Source: an uncultured Eubacteriales bacterium (GTDB lineage Bacteria > Bacillota > Clostridia > Oscillospirales > CAG-272). Taken from it: a DNA stretch of 7,200 bases. The stretch lies in NCBI GenBank assembly GCA_934462885.1, contig CAKSJC010000081.1, positions 1 to 7,200 of the forward strand. Reading direction: 5' to 3'. The notes beneath the pieces were generated by a model, which ran no database searches, was not told the origin of the DNA, and saw only the letters and a list, made by a program, of their open reading frames with translations. Position 1 is the stretch's first letter. Every line of letters begins with the position of its first letter. The position numbers and the translations under genes were made by a program. Positions 1-5,584 of this stretch are shown one piece after another.

Positions 1-83
1 CCATAAATTAATTAATAAAATTTGAACGTCGGTTATCTTTTAGGTAAACATAATTGTCGCAAAATACAGTTGTAGTTAAACTA

Positions 84-112
84 TTGAATTTTAAATTTGA
101 ATATGGTAAAAT
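84..112 (+). promoter_or_regulatory. Promoter of the acyltransferase/ABC operon
   Basis: A -35 box TTGAAT (84-89) and a -10 box TAAAAT (107-112) are separated by 17 bases, and TGG directly before the -10 box gives a TGn extension. This fits a vegetative sigma-A promoter. Transcription would start near 119, leaving a leader of about 127 bases before the ATG at 247. No -35/-10 pair of similar quality was seen elsewhere in bases 1-246. Confidence 0.6.
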
Positions 113-201
113 GGACACAGATAAAGAGATAGTTAATTATCGATATTTTAGGTTTTTGTGTTCCTGCGGTTGTCGCGGATAAGCGTTAATCTCACTTAGA
201 A

Positions 202-234
202 CAAACGAGGAATGTCCGAGTATCATATCGTTTG
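202..234 (+). promoter_or_regulatory. Leader hairpin ahead of the acyltransferase RBS
   Basis: CAAACGA (202-208) and TCGTTTG (228-234) form a perfect 7-bp stem around a 19-base loop. The stem ends at the first G of the GAGG Shine-Dalgarno sequence (234-237), which lies 9 bases before the ATG at 247. Its position suggests it could affect translation, but the stem is short and matches no riboswitch class that I recognise. The rest of the leader (119-201) shows nothing I can name. Confidence 0.25.
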
Positions 235-246
235 AGGTAAAATAAT

Positions 247-1536
247 ATGAATAAAAACAAAATTAAAAGATTTGATTTTAAAAAGAAACCGCATAAGCCG
301 TCCGCGCTTATGTGGCTGGCTAAAAGAATCATCAGCTTTCCGGATTTAAGAAAAAGAAAAGCTGTAATACGAAAACACGATATGGAGGGCATAGAGGAAA
401 AGCCGTATATTCTCATGGTGACGCACTCATCAATGGTTGACTTCAATGTAATGCTGAAAGCGACACACCCGTATCCAGTAAACAATGTTATGACTTTGGA
501 GGGATTCAATACATATTCTTCGCCGCTCATGCGTTCTCTCGGCGTTCTCGGAAAGAGAAAATTTATTACCGACATAAATCTTGTCAGAAATATAAAGTAC
601 TGTCTTAATAAGCTTGGAACCATTTTTGTCCTGTTCCCCGAGGCAAGATATTCACTGGACGGATGTACTTCTTTTCTTCCGGATTCCCTTGGCGGACTTG
701 TGAAAATGATGAAGGTTCCGTGTGTTACACTTGCAATAAAGGGCAATTTTGTTACCCGTCCACAATGGAACAAGAAAGATAAAAAAACTTTTGTTGAAGC
801 GGATATGTTTCCGGTGGTTCGTGCAAACGAGATAGATACTATTTCCGCAGACGAGATAAACCGCAGGATTGAGGAAAGCTTTGTTTACGACGATTATCGT
901 TGGCAAGAGGAAAAAGGGGTGATCATTAACGATCCCGAACGTACTGAGGGGCTTCACTGTCTGCTTTACAAATGTCCGAACTGCGGGACAGAACATATGA
1001 CAGATTCGGCAGGGTGCGAGATATGGTGCCGTTCGTGCGGCAAACGTTGGAGACAGGACGAGCTTGGCAGAATGTGTGCTATCGAAGGTGATACCGAGTT
1101 TTCGCATATTCCGGATTGGAGCAAGTGGGAACGAGAATGCGTCAGAGCCGAGATCGAGAACGGAACATACCATTTTGAAGATACGGTGCGAGTGGAGACT
1201 CTTCCCGGATGGAAAAAATTTTATAAGCACGGAGACGGAAAACTGATTCAGACAAAAGACGGTACACGCATAGAATGTACGGCTTACGGTGAAAAAACCG
1301 TTGTTGAAAAAGCTCCACTTGATCTTTACAGTATACACATAGAATATGATTATCTCGGTCGCGGAGACTGTGTAGATATATCGACATCCGATGATAGTTA
1401 CTGGCTGTATTTATCAAAGAGAGACGCTGTTACAAAGCTAAGCTTCGCAACGGAAGAAATATATAAACTCGCTAAAGAAAAGCAGAAAAACACAAGAAAT
1501 AAAGAGGAACAAAAAGCACAGACGGAGAGTTGTTAA
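247..1536 (+). CDS. PlsC-type acyltransferase with zinc ribbon and C-terminal beta-rich domain
   Basis: This 429-residue protein has an N-terminal glycerolipid acyltransferase domain (about residues 20-215). It carries the HX4D catalytic motif HSSMVD (H60-D65) and FPEARYS (130-136), which stands where the family usually has FPEGTRS. Acyltransferases with these motifs typically make phosphatidic acid from lysophosphatidic acid at the membrane. The exact acceptor here is unknown, because the EGTR motif is altered. It is followed by a zinc ribbon with two CxxC knuckles (C243/C246 and C261/C264) and a beta-rich tail (about 310-410) that may be PH-like; that last point is a guess. The whole is much longer than a typical PlsC (about 200-250 residues). 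The start ATG has GAGG 9 bases upstream. The end overlaps the next gene by one base, so the two are probably co-translated. Acyltransferase family membership is firm; the name plsC is not justified. Confidence 0.85.
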   Translation: MNKNKIKRFDFKKKPHKPSALMWLAKRIISFPDLRKRKAVIRKHDMEGIEEKPYILMVTHSSMVDFNVMLKATHPYPVNNVMTLEGFNTYSSPLMRSLGVLGKRKFITDINLVRNIKYCLNKLGTIFVLFPEARYSLDGCTSFLPDSLGGLVKMMKVPCVTLAIKGNFVTRPQWNKKDKKTFVEADMFPVVRANEIDTISADEINRRIEESFVYDDYRWQEEKGVIINDPERTEGLHCLLYKCPNCGTEHMTDSAGCEIWCRSCGKRWRQDELGRMCAIEGDTEFSHIPDWSKWERECVRAEIENGTYHFEDTVRVETLPGWKKFYKHGDGKLIQTKDGTRIECTAYGEKTVVEKAPLDLYSIHIEYDYLGRGDCVDISTSDDSYWLYLSKRDAVTKLSFATEEIYKLAKEKQKNTRNKEEQKAQTESC

Positions 1537-1538
1537 TG
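1524..1538 (+). promoter_or_regulatory. RBS and TAATG stop/start overlap that set the ABC gene start
   Basis: GGAGAG (1524-1529) lies 6 bases before the ATG at 1536-1538. That ATG shares its A with the TAA stop of the acyltransferase (1534-1536). An in-frame TTG at 1530 would directly abut the Shine-Dalgarno sequence and is therefore a poor start. The arrangement points to translational coupling. Confidence 0.75.
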
Positions 1539-2240
1539 AATGATAAACTGATTTTATGTAAAGATGTCGCGCTTTCCGAGGATGAAGCTTTTCTTTGTAC
1601 GGGAATCGACTTTTCAATATCAAATGGAGACTATATGTGCGTAGTGACGCCCGACAACAGAATAAAAGTCGCTTTTTCGCAAACTCTGATGGGGTTCAGA
1701 AAACACAGTGCAGGAGATATCATTTATGAAAACGGATTTACATATTCAGATATTGGGTATCTTCCGCGCATAAGTGAATGTGTCGGAGCTTCTTTGGTTC
1801 GGGATATGGTTTTGTCAGGCAGGCTGAAAAGAGGCTTTGGTATATTTTTCGGAAAAGAAGATAAAAATGCGGCAATGGAGGCAATGAAGCTTTTGGGTGT
1901 CGATGACTGCGCGAAAAGGCGTTTTGGGGAGCTCTCGGGAGGTCAAAAGCAAAAAGTGCTTTTGGCAAGGGCTATTTGCGCTACAAAGAAAATGCTTATA
2001 CTTGAGTCGCCGTGTATTGGACTTGACATTTTGGCACGCGAAGAGTTGTACGCCAATCTTTCCCGCCTTAATAGGGAATACGGTACTACCGTGATCACTG
2101 TAAGCAATAATCCTGAGCTCGTGACATGCTATGCAAAGACGATACTCCATATTTCGGACAGTCAGCTGTTTTTCGGATCGAGAGAGGAATATCTGCGCTC
2201 TGTACCGGGTCAGATGTTTTTGTATGGACGAGTTATGTGA
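1536..2240 (+). CDS. ABC ATPase-like protein with degenerate nucleotide-binding motifs
   Basis: This 234-residue protein has the order and spacing of an ABC transporter ATPase, closest in feel to metal-uptake (ZnuC-like) subunits. The signature LSGGQKQK (133-140) is intact, followed by a LARAI-like helix and the D-loop GLD (162-164). The other motifs are altered. The Walker A position reads TPDNRIKVA (38-46), keeping only proline and lysine of GPxGxGKST. The Q-loop glutamine is R78 (in GYLPR). Walker B ends in E157, and the catalytic glutamate is S158 (LILESP). The switch histidine is N191 (TVSNNPE). The fold is probably kept, while ATP hydrolysis is doubtful. No permease gene adjoins it; it overlaps the acyltransferase gene instead. 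It may be a regulatory or scaffold protein, or half of an asymmetric NBD pair in which its LSGGQ completes a partner's site. The frame is open with a good RBS, so simple pseudogene decay is unlikely. Confidence 0.8.
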   Translation: MNDKLILCKDVALSEDEAFLCTGIDFSISNGDYMCVVTPDNRIKVAFSQTLMGFRKHSAGDIIYENGFTYSDIGYLPRISECVGASLVRDMVLSGRLKRGFGIFFGKEDKNAAMEAMKLLGVDDCAKRRFGELSGGQKQKVLLARAICATKKMLILESPCIGLDILAREELYANLSRLNREYGTTVITVSNNPELVTCYAKTILHISDSQLFFGSREEYLRSVPGQMFLYGRVM

Positions 2241-2298
2241 AACGATATCTTCCTTTTCAATATAAACTTTTCGCGCAGTTTCATTGTTTCGGAAAAGT

Positions 2299-2327
2299 AA
2301 AAGCCGGCGTCTAAGACGCCGGCTTTT
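2299..2327. terminator. Bidirectional intrinsic terminator between convergent genes
   Basis: AAAAGCCGGCGTC (2299-2311) pairs perfectly with GACGCCGGCTTTT (2315-2327) around a TAA loop, a 13-bp GC-rich stem. The T run on one strand and A run on the other allow it to work in both directions. It lies 58 bases after the ABC gene stop and 32 bases beyond the uraA stop, so it probably ends both transcripts. Confidence 0.9.
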
Positions 2328-2359
2328 AACATGTTTGCAGTTCAGAATGATTGCATATT

Positions 2360-3751
2360 TTATTTTTTCTGTTTATCTTTTTTACCGGAGAGTATTACGT
2401 TAACAATGATTCCGAGGATAAGAGCAGTAGCGATGGATGTGAGGGTTACCTTGCCGAAGTTTACGGTAAGTCCACCAATGCCGCAGATAAGGATAACCGC
2501 TACAACGAAGAGGTTCTTGTTGTCGTCGAGGTCAACCTGCTGAATCATCTTGAGTCCGCTGACTGCGATGAAGCCGTAGAGCGTGATGCAAACGCCGCCC
2601 ATTACGCAGTTCGGAATACTTGCAAGGAATGTTACGAACGGTCCGAAGAAGGAGATGATCATGCACATAATTGCTGTTGTGAGGATCGTTACAACCGAAG
2701 CGTTACCGGTGATTGCTACGCAGCCTACCGACTCGCCGTATGTTGTATTCGGGCAACCGCCGAAGATTGCGCCGAATATTGAACCAATGCCGTCACCGAG
2801 AAGCGTTCTGTGTAGACCCGGCTCCTCAAGGAGATCCTGCTCAATGATTGAAGAAAGGTTCTTATGGTCAGCGATATGCTCTGCGAATACAACGAATGCA
2901 ACGGGAACATAAGCAACAGCAACAGTTGCAAGATACTGACCATCAATTTCCTTAACCCCCTTTATGGCCTCAAAGAAAGTGAAATCGGGAACGGAGAATA
3001 ATTTAAGATTATGGAAAACTGTGAAGTCGATAACCTGAAGTGCTGTGTTGTCTGTCTTGATACCGATTACAGTAAAGATTGCAGCAACAACATAACCTGC
3101 AAGGATACCGACGATAAACGGAATAAGCTTTGTCATCTTCTTGCCGTAAACCGAGCAAATGATAACAGTGAAGAGTGTTACAAGACCGCAGATAAGAGCG
3201 ACATAGGGGCTTGCGGTTGATACGGATGAAACAACGTCAACGATTTTGCCGTTTTCAATTGTCTGAGTGGCAACCTCAGTCATAACCTTGCCGAGTGTAA
3301 GGTCGCTGACTGCATTGCCTGCGAGGGACAAACCGATGATGGAAACAGTGGGCCCGATAACAACGGCGGGCATAAGTTTGTTAACCCATTTAACACCTGC
3401 AAATTTAACCGCTATTGCAATAATAACATAAACAAGTCCTGCCAAAAGAGCACCGATGATAAGTCCGAAGTGTCCGGCTGCCTCAGAAATCGCACCTGCA
3501 AAGGCTGCAAGCATTGAACCGATGAAAGCGAATGATGAGCCGAGGAAAACAGGGCTTTTAAACTTTGTAAAGATAAGATAAACAATTGTGCCGACACCTG
3601 CTCCGAAAAGAGCTGCCGACTGCGACATTCCGTTACCGATGATGCTCGGAACTGCAATTGTTGCCGCAAGAATGGCAAGAACCTGCTGAAAACCGAAGAC
3701 GATAAGCTTTCCGAATTTAGGCTTATCTGAGGGTTGGTAGTAGAGTTTCAT
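2360..3751 (-). CDS. uraA: Uracil permease (NCS2 / nucleobase:cation symporter family)
   Basis: This 463-residue polytopic membrane protein has the size of bacterial uracil permeases. It shows GSSFAF (71-76), AEH with E291 (290-292) and GGCPNTTYGESVG (331-343), which includes E340. These correspond to the F73, E241 and G289-E290 uracil-binding region of E. coli UraA as I recall it. The family imports uracil with protons, using repeated 7+7 helices. The tail GKKDKQKK is cytoplasmic-looking and positively charged. The ATG at 3749-3751 is preceded by GGAGG (3758-3762) at 6-base spacing. The gene stands alone, convergent with the ABC gene, and is preceded by a PyrR-type attenuator that independently supports pyrimidine transport. 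The alternative name pyrP is used in Bacillus. A xanthine or purine substrate is less likely given the leader. Confidence 0.92.
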   Translation of the reverse strand: MKLYYQPSDKPKFGKLIVFGFQQVLAILAATIAVPSIIGNGMSQSAALFGAGVGTIVYLIFTKFKSPVFLGSSFAFIGSMLAAFAGAISEAAGHFGLIIGALLAGLVYVIIAIAVKFAGVKWVNKLMPAVVIGPTVSIIGLSLAGNAVSDLTLGKVMTEVATQTIENGKIVDVVSSVSTASPYVALICGLVTLFTVIICSVYGKKMTKLIPFIVGILAGYVVAAIFTVIGIKTDNTALQVIDFTVFHNLKLFSVPDFTFFEAIKGVKEIDGQYLATVAVAYVPVAFVVFAEHIADHKNLSSIIEQDLLEEPGLHRTLLGDGIGSIFGAIFGGCPNTTYGESVGCVAITGNASVVTILTTAIMCMIISFFGPFVTFLASIPNCVMGGVCITLYGFIAVSGLKMIQQVDLDDNKNLFVVAVILICGIGGLTVNFGKVTLTSIATALILGIIVNVILSGKKDKQKK

Positions 3752-3791
3752 AATCTTCCTCCGAAAAAATTATTCAAACTGTCCTCGGCAT

Positions 3792-3817
3792 AAAAAAAGC
3801 CTTGCATACAGCAAGAC
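3792..3817 (-). terminator. Attenuator terminator in the uraA leader
   Basis: On the minus strand GTCTTGC (3817-3811) pairs with GCAAGGC (3805-3799) around loop TGTAT, with one G-U pair. Seven T residues follow (3798-3792). This is a regular intrinsic terminator located about 40 bases before the uraA start codon, which is the expected place for transcription attenuation. Confidence 0.8.
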
Positions 3818-3881
3818 CGTCCCGTTTGTATTTTTACACAGCATAATACCGCCGTAAAAATCCTTATTTTCGACCTTGCCG
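3809..3881 (-). promoter_or_regulatory. Antiterminator structure of the uraA leader
   Basis: The 3' arm of the PyrR loop, CGGCAAGGTC (3881-3872), can pair over 10 bp, with three wobble pairs, with GGTCTTGCTG (3818-3809), which includes the 5' arm of the terminator. Between them ATTTTTAC (3861-3854) and GTAAAAAT (3837-3830) form a perfect 8-bp hairpin that would stack inside. This structure excludes both the PyrR loop and the terminator, as in Bacillus pyr leaders. The pairing is read directly from the sequence; the function is inference. Confidence 0.65.
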
Positions 3882-3907
3882 GTATCACTGTACCGAGTTA
3901 AAGTTCG
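3871..3907 (-). promoter_or_regulatory. PyrR-binding loop (anti-antiterminator)
   Basis: On the minus strand CGGTA and TACCG enclose the hexaloop CAGTGA (3890-3885), which fits the CNGNGA loop of PyrR sites. A TTTAA segment lies on the 5' side and CAAGG on the 3' side. The lower stem CGAACTT (3907-3901) with AAGGTCG (3877-3871) has a single mismatch. In Bacillus, PyrR bound to UMP stabilises this hairpin, prevents the antiterminator and lets the terminator form. The same logic here would lower uraA expression when pyrimidines are abundant. pyrR itself is not in the window. Confidence 0.75.
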
Positions 3908-3921
3908 TTTTGTTTCGTGTT

Positions 3922-3951
3922 AGTATAACATGAAGAGACATTGTTTGTCAA
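3922..3951 (-). promoter_or_regulatory. Promoter of uraA
   Basis: On the minus strand TTGACA (3951-3946) is a consensus -35 box and TATACT (3927-3922) a near-consensus -10 box, with an 18-base spacer and a TGn extension (TGT). The start would be near 3915, giving a leader of about 165 bases that holds the whole attenuator. Confidence 0.8.
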
Positions 3952-4380
3952 TAGTTTGTTTCGAAAAAATTAATTTTATGTCCGGAGATATTTTTCTTTT
4001 GGCTTAGATAATAGTCGCGCACGACTCTACACACCGTTATTGGAGGTATGGAGAAGCCCTTTTGCGGTGTACTTCACAGTGATAGCGTCACAGAGAGAAT
4101 GCATTTCGCTTTTATGGCGGTATAGTGGTATTTGATATGAGCTTATAATCACGTGGCTTGTCTATGCGAAATATCCTTAAAATGGACGACCTTTTGTGTG
4201 TTTTGGTCATATGTGCCATGATACAATCGTTTTTTAGTGATATGGAAGTTATTAGCTGAAAAACTTACAAAAACGGTATGCCATACTATTAAGCGCCGGA
4301 TCCTTCGGATTCGGTCAAATGTGCCCCAAAATGCCGAAAACACTGCTTGGCACAATCGTATGCTCCATCCCTAAAGTTTT
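3952..4380. other. Gene-poor intergenic stretch
   Basis: No convincing gene is seen over about 430 bases between the uraA promoter and the sigma-factor promoter. It holds a small hairpin, CCGGATCC (4297-4304) with GGATTCGG (4308-4315), of 8 bp including one G-T pair and loop TTC. A minus-strand open frame at 4149-4355 (68 codons) is Arg-rich and hydrophobic, has no recognisable family and no clear ribosome binding site. The stretch may be a decayed gene or an intergenic repeat copy, but neither can be shown from one copy. Confidence 0.4.
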
Positions 4381-4409
4381 TTGATTTTTAATTAAAAATC
4401 TGCTATAAT
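4381..4409 (+). promoter_or_regulatory. Promoter of the ECF sigma operon
   Basis: TTGATT (4381-4386) and TATAAT (4404-4409) are 17 bases apart, with a TGC extension before the -10 box. This looks like a vegetative promoter. Transcription would begin near 4416, about 48 bases before the GTG start. A separate ECF-type promoter (AAC/CGT motifs) for autoregulation was looked for and not clearly found. Confidence 0.7.
4383..4400. repeat. 18-bp perfect palindrome inside the promoter spacer
   Basis: GATTTTTAATTAAAAATC (4383-4400) is a perfect palindrome that covers the end of the -35 box and almost all of the spacer of the sigma operon promoter. A dimeric repressor bound here would block RNA polymerase, so it is a candidate operator. 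It is wholly AT-rich apart from its ends, so chance or a weak hairpin terminator for an upstream transcript are alternatives. Confidence 0.5.
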
Positions 4410-4463
4410 TATTGTAACATTTTATGAATTATCTAATCTAATAGTTGAAAGGACGGTGAAAAT

Positions 4464-4940
4464 GTGACTGAATTTGAAAAGCTTTTCAACGAAAACCGAG
4501 AATTAATTTTTAAATATCTAATGAAAATGACGCAGGACACTTCGCTATCCGATGAACTAACGCAAGAAACCTTCTTCCGTGCATATATGAACTATGCTTC
4601 TCTTAGAAATAAGGAAAAGGCCTCTGTATGGCTCTGTCAAATTGCAAAGAATACATACTTTGCGTGGTACAACGAACATAAGAAAAAGGATACTTTTGAT
4701 TATCTAGAAACGGAAAGCGATGGTAAAAGCATAGAAGAGGCATTTATTCAAAAAGAACTTTCTCAAAAAGCGCTCGTTTGTTTACACGAATTAGAAGAGT
4801 CTTATAAGGAAGTATTTATGCTTTCTGTATTCGGCGGATTCTCATTAAAAGATATAAGTTTAATTTTCGGTAAAAGCGAAAGTTGGGCACGAGTTACATT
4901 TTACCGTGCCAAGCAAAAACTACTGGAAAAAATGAGGTAA
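4464..4940 (+). CDS. ECF-type RNA polymerase sigma factor
   Basis: This 158-residue protein has the size and two-domain plan of extracytoplasmic-function sigma factors. Region 2 (about 5-75) includes ELTQETFFRAY (31-41), the usual DxxQETF-like core-binding helix, and the aromatic residues of the -10 recognition helix. Region 4 (about 100-156) has the helix-turn-helix FSLKDISLIFGKSESWARVTFYRAKQ-type pattern (126-151) that reads the -35 element. The start is GTG with AAAGGA (4448-4453) 10 bases upstream. An ATG two bases earlier is followed at once by TGA. The anti-sigma gene begins four bases after its stop. The protein probably redirects polymerase to its own operon or other targets when released from the anti-sigma factor. 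The subgroup and regulon cannot be assigned by eye. Confidence 0.9.
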   Translation: MTEFEKLFNENRELIFKYLMKMTQDTSLSDELTQETFFRAYMNYASLRNKEKASVWLCQIAKNTYFAWYNEHKKKDTFDYLETESDGKSIEEAFIQKELSQKALVCLHELEESYKEVFMLSVFGGFSLKDISLIFGKSESWARVTFYRAKQKLLEKMR

Positions 4941-4947
4941 CGATATG
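4934..4947 (+). promoter_or_regulatory. RBS of the anti-sigma gene within the sigma-gene end
   Basis: GAGG (4934-4937) lies in the last codons of the sigma gene, 7 bases before the ATG at 4945. The gap between the two genes is four bases. Coupled translation would keep sigma and anti-sigma amounts matched. Confidence 0.65.
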
Positions 4948-5574
4948 AATTGTAATATTGTAAAGGATTTGATCCCACTTTACGTTGATGGATGCTGCAG
5001 CGAAGAAAGCAAAAAAATTGTTGAAGAACATATTGAGAACTGTGTTGAGTGTAAAAAACTATTTGAAGATATGAAATTGCAATCAGATATTGTCACGGTG
5101 TCAGAAGCGCCAAAAACGTTTAGTAAGCTTAACGATTGGAAGGCTTCACTTTTGCAGTCGGTTTTATTGTTTCTTTCTTTCGGACTTATTACGATCGGTG
5201 TTGCGTTAGAGGCGAGAACTCCCTCCAGTATCGGAAATGGTTTTTGGGCATTGAATCTCGTTATTCCGTCAACTGGATTTATGCTTTCACTGGCAAATTG
5301 GTATTTTGTAAAAATGTATAAAAACAGAAAAACTTTTTCAAATTATTCTTTTATTTCTACACTTGGTGTCACTTTGATCGCATATGTATGGTCTGTATTC
5401 CATTATGAAATGAATCTTACCGATTTGTTCTCCGAACATAATTTTTCTGGAATTTTAGAAGTTTTGTACGCAGTATTGCATTTCAATGGAGGCGGCATTT
5501 TGTTAACTGCTGTATTTTGCGTTTTGTCGAAGATACTCTCAAACCGATACGCAAAGATGTTGGGGAAAGAGTAG
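4945..5574 (+). CDS. Membrane-bound zf-HC2 anti-sigma factor
   Basis: The first 45 residues form a zinc-binding anti-sigma domain with the motif HIENCVEC (H29-x3-C33-x2-C36) and an additional C3 near the start, preceded by DLIPLYVDG, which is typical of zf-HC2/ZAS proteins in Firmicutes. Four hydrophobic segments follow (about 66-88, 100-122, 134-153 and 172-198), so the protein should sit in the cytoplasmic membrane with the zinc domain in the cytoplasm holding the sigma factor. It lacks a large extracytoplasmic sensor, so the signal may be sensed within the membrane or by the next gene's product. The position directly after the sigma gene supports the role. The total of 209 residues is usual for multi-helix members. 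Confidence 0.85.
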   Translation: MNCNIVKDLIPLYVDGCCSEESKKIVEEHIENCVECKKLFEDMKLQSDIVTVSEAPKTFSKLNDWKASLLQSVLLFLSFGLITIGVALEARTPSSIGNGFWALNLVIPSTGFMLSLANWYFVKMYKNRKTFSNYSFISTLGVTLIAYVWSVFHYEMNLTDLFSEHNFSGILEVLYAVLHFNGGGILLTAVFCVLSKILSNRYAKMLGKE

Positions 5575-5584
5575 GGAGAACAAT

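Noticed and set aside
192..1338. Long minus-strand open frames at 192-773 and 652-1338 opposite the acyltransferase gene
   Set aside because: They lack recognisable motifs and good ribosome binding sites, and lie antisense to a gene with clear family motifs.
1530..1535. TTG at 1530 as start of the ABC gene
   Set aside because: It directly abuts the GGAGAG Shine-Dalgarno sequence; the ATG at 1536 has normal 6-base spacing and a coupled TAATG overlap.
2331..2912. Plus-strand frames at 2331-2543, 2351-2782 and 2583-2912
   Set aside because: They are antisense to uraA; their composition (Cys/Asp/Glu-rich or Thr/Ile-rich without family motifs) is what a reversed membrane protein gene gives.
3752..3915. 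Purine or preQ1 riboswitch in the uraA leader
   Set aside because: None of the conserved core bases of these riboswitches were found, while the PyrR loop, antiterminator and terminator explain the leader well.
4048..4125. 25-codon plus-strand frame starting at ATG 4048
   Set aside because: The GGAGG before it (4042-4046) is only one base away from the ATG, too close for normal initiation, and the peptide has no recognisable features.
4149..4355. 68-codon minus-strand frame as a real gene
   Set aside because: It has no clear ribosome binding site, no recognised family and an unusual Arg-rich composition; kept only as a possible remnant within the intergenic entry.
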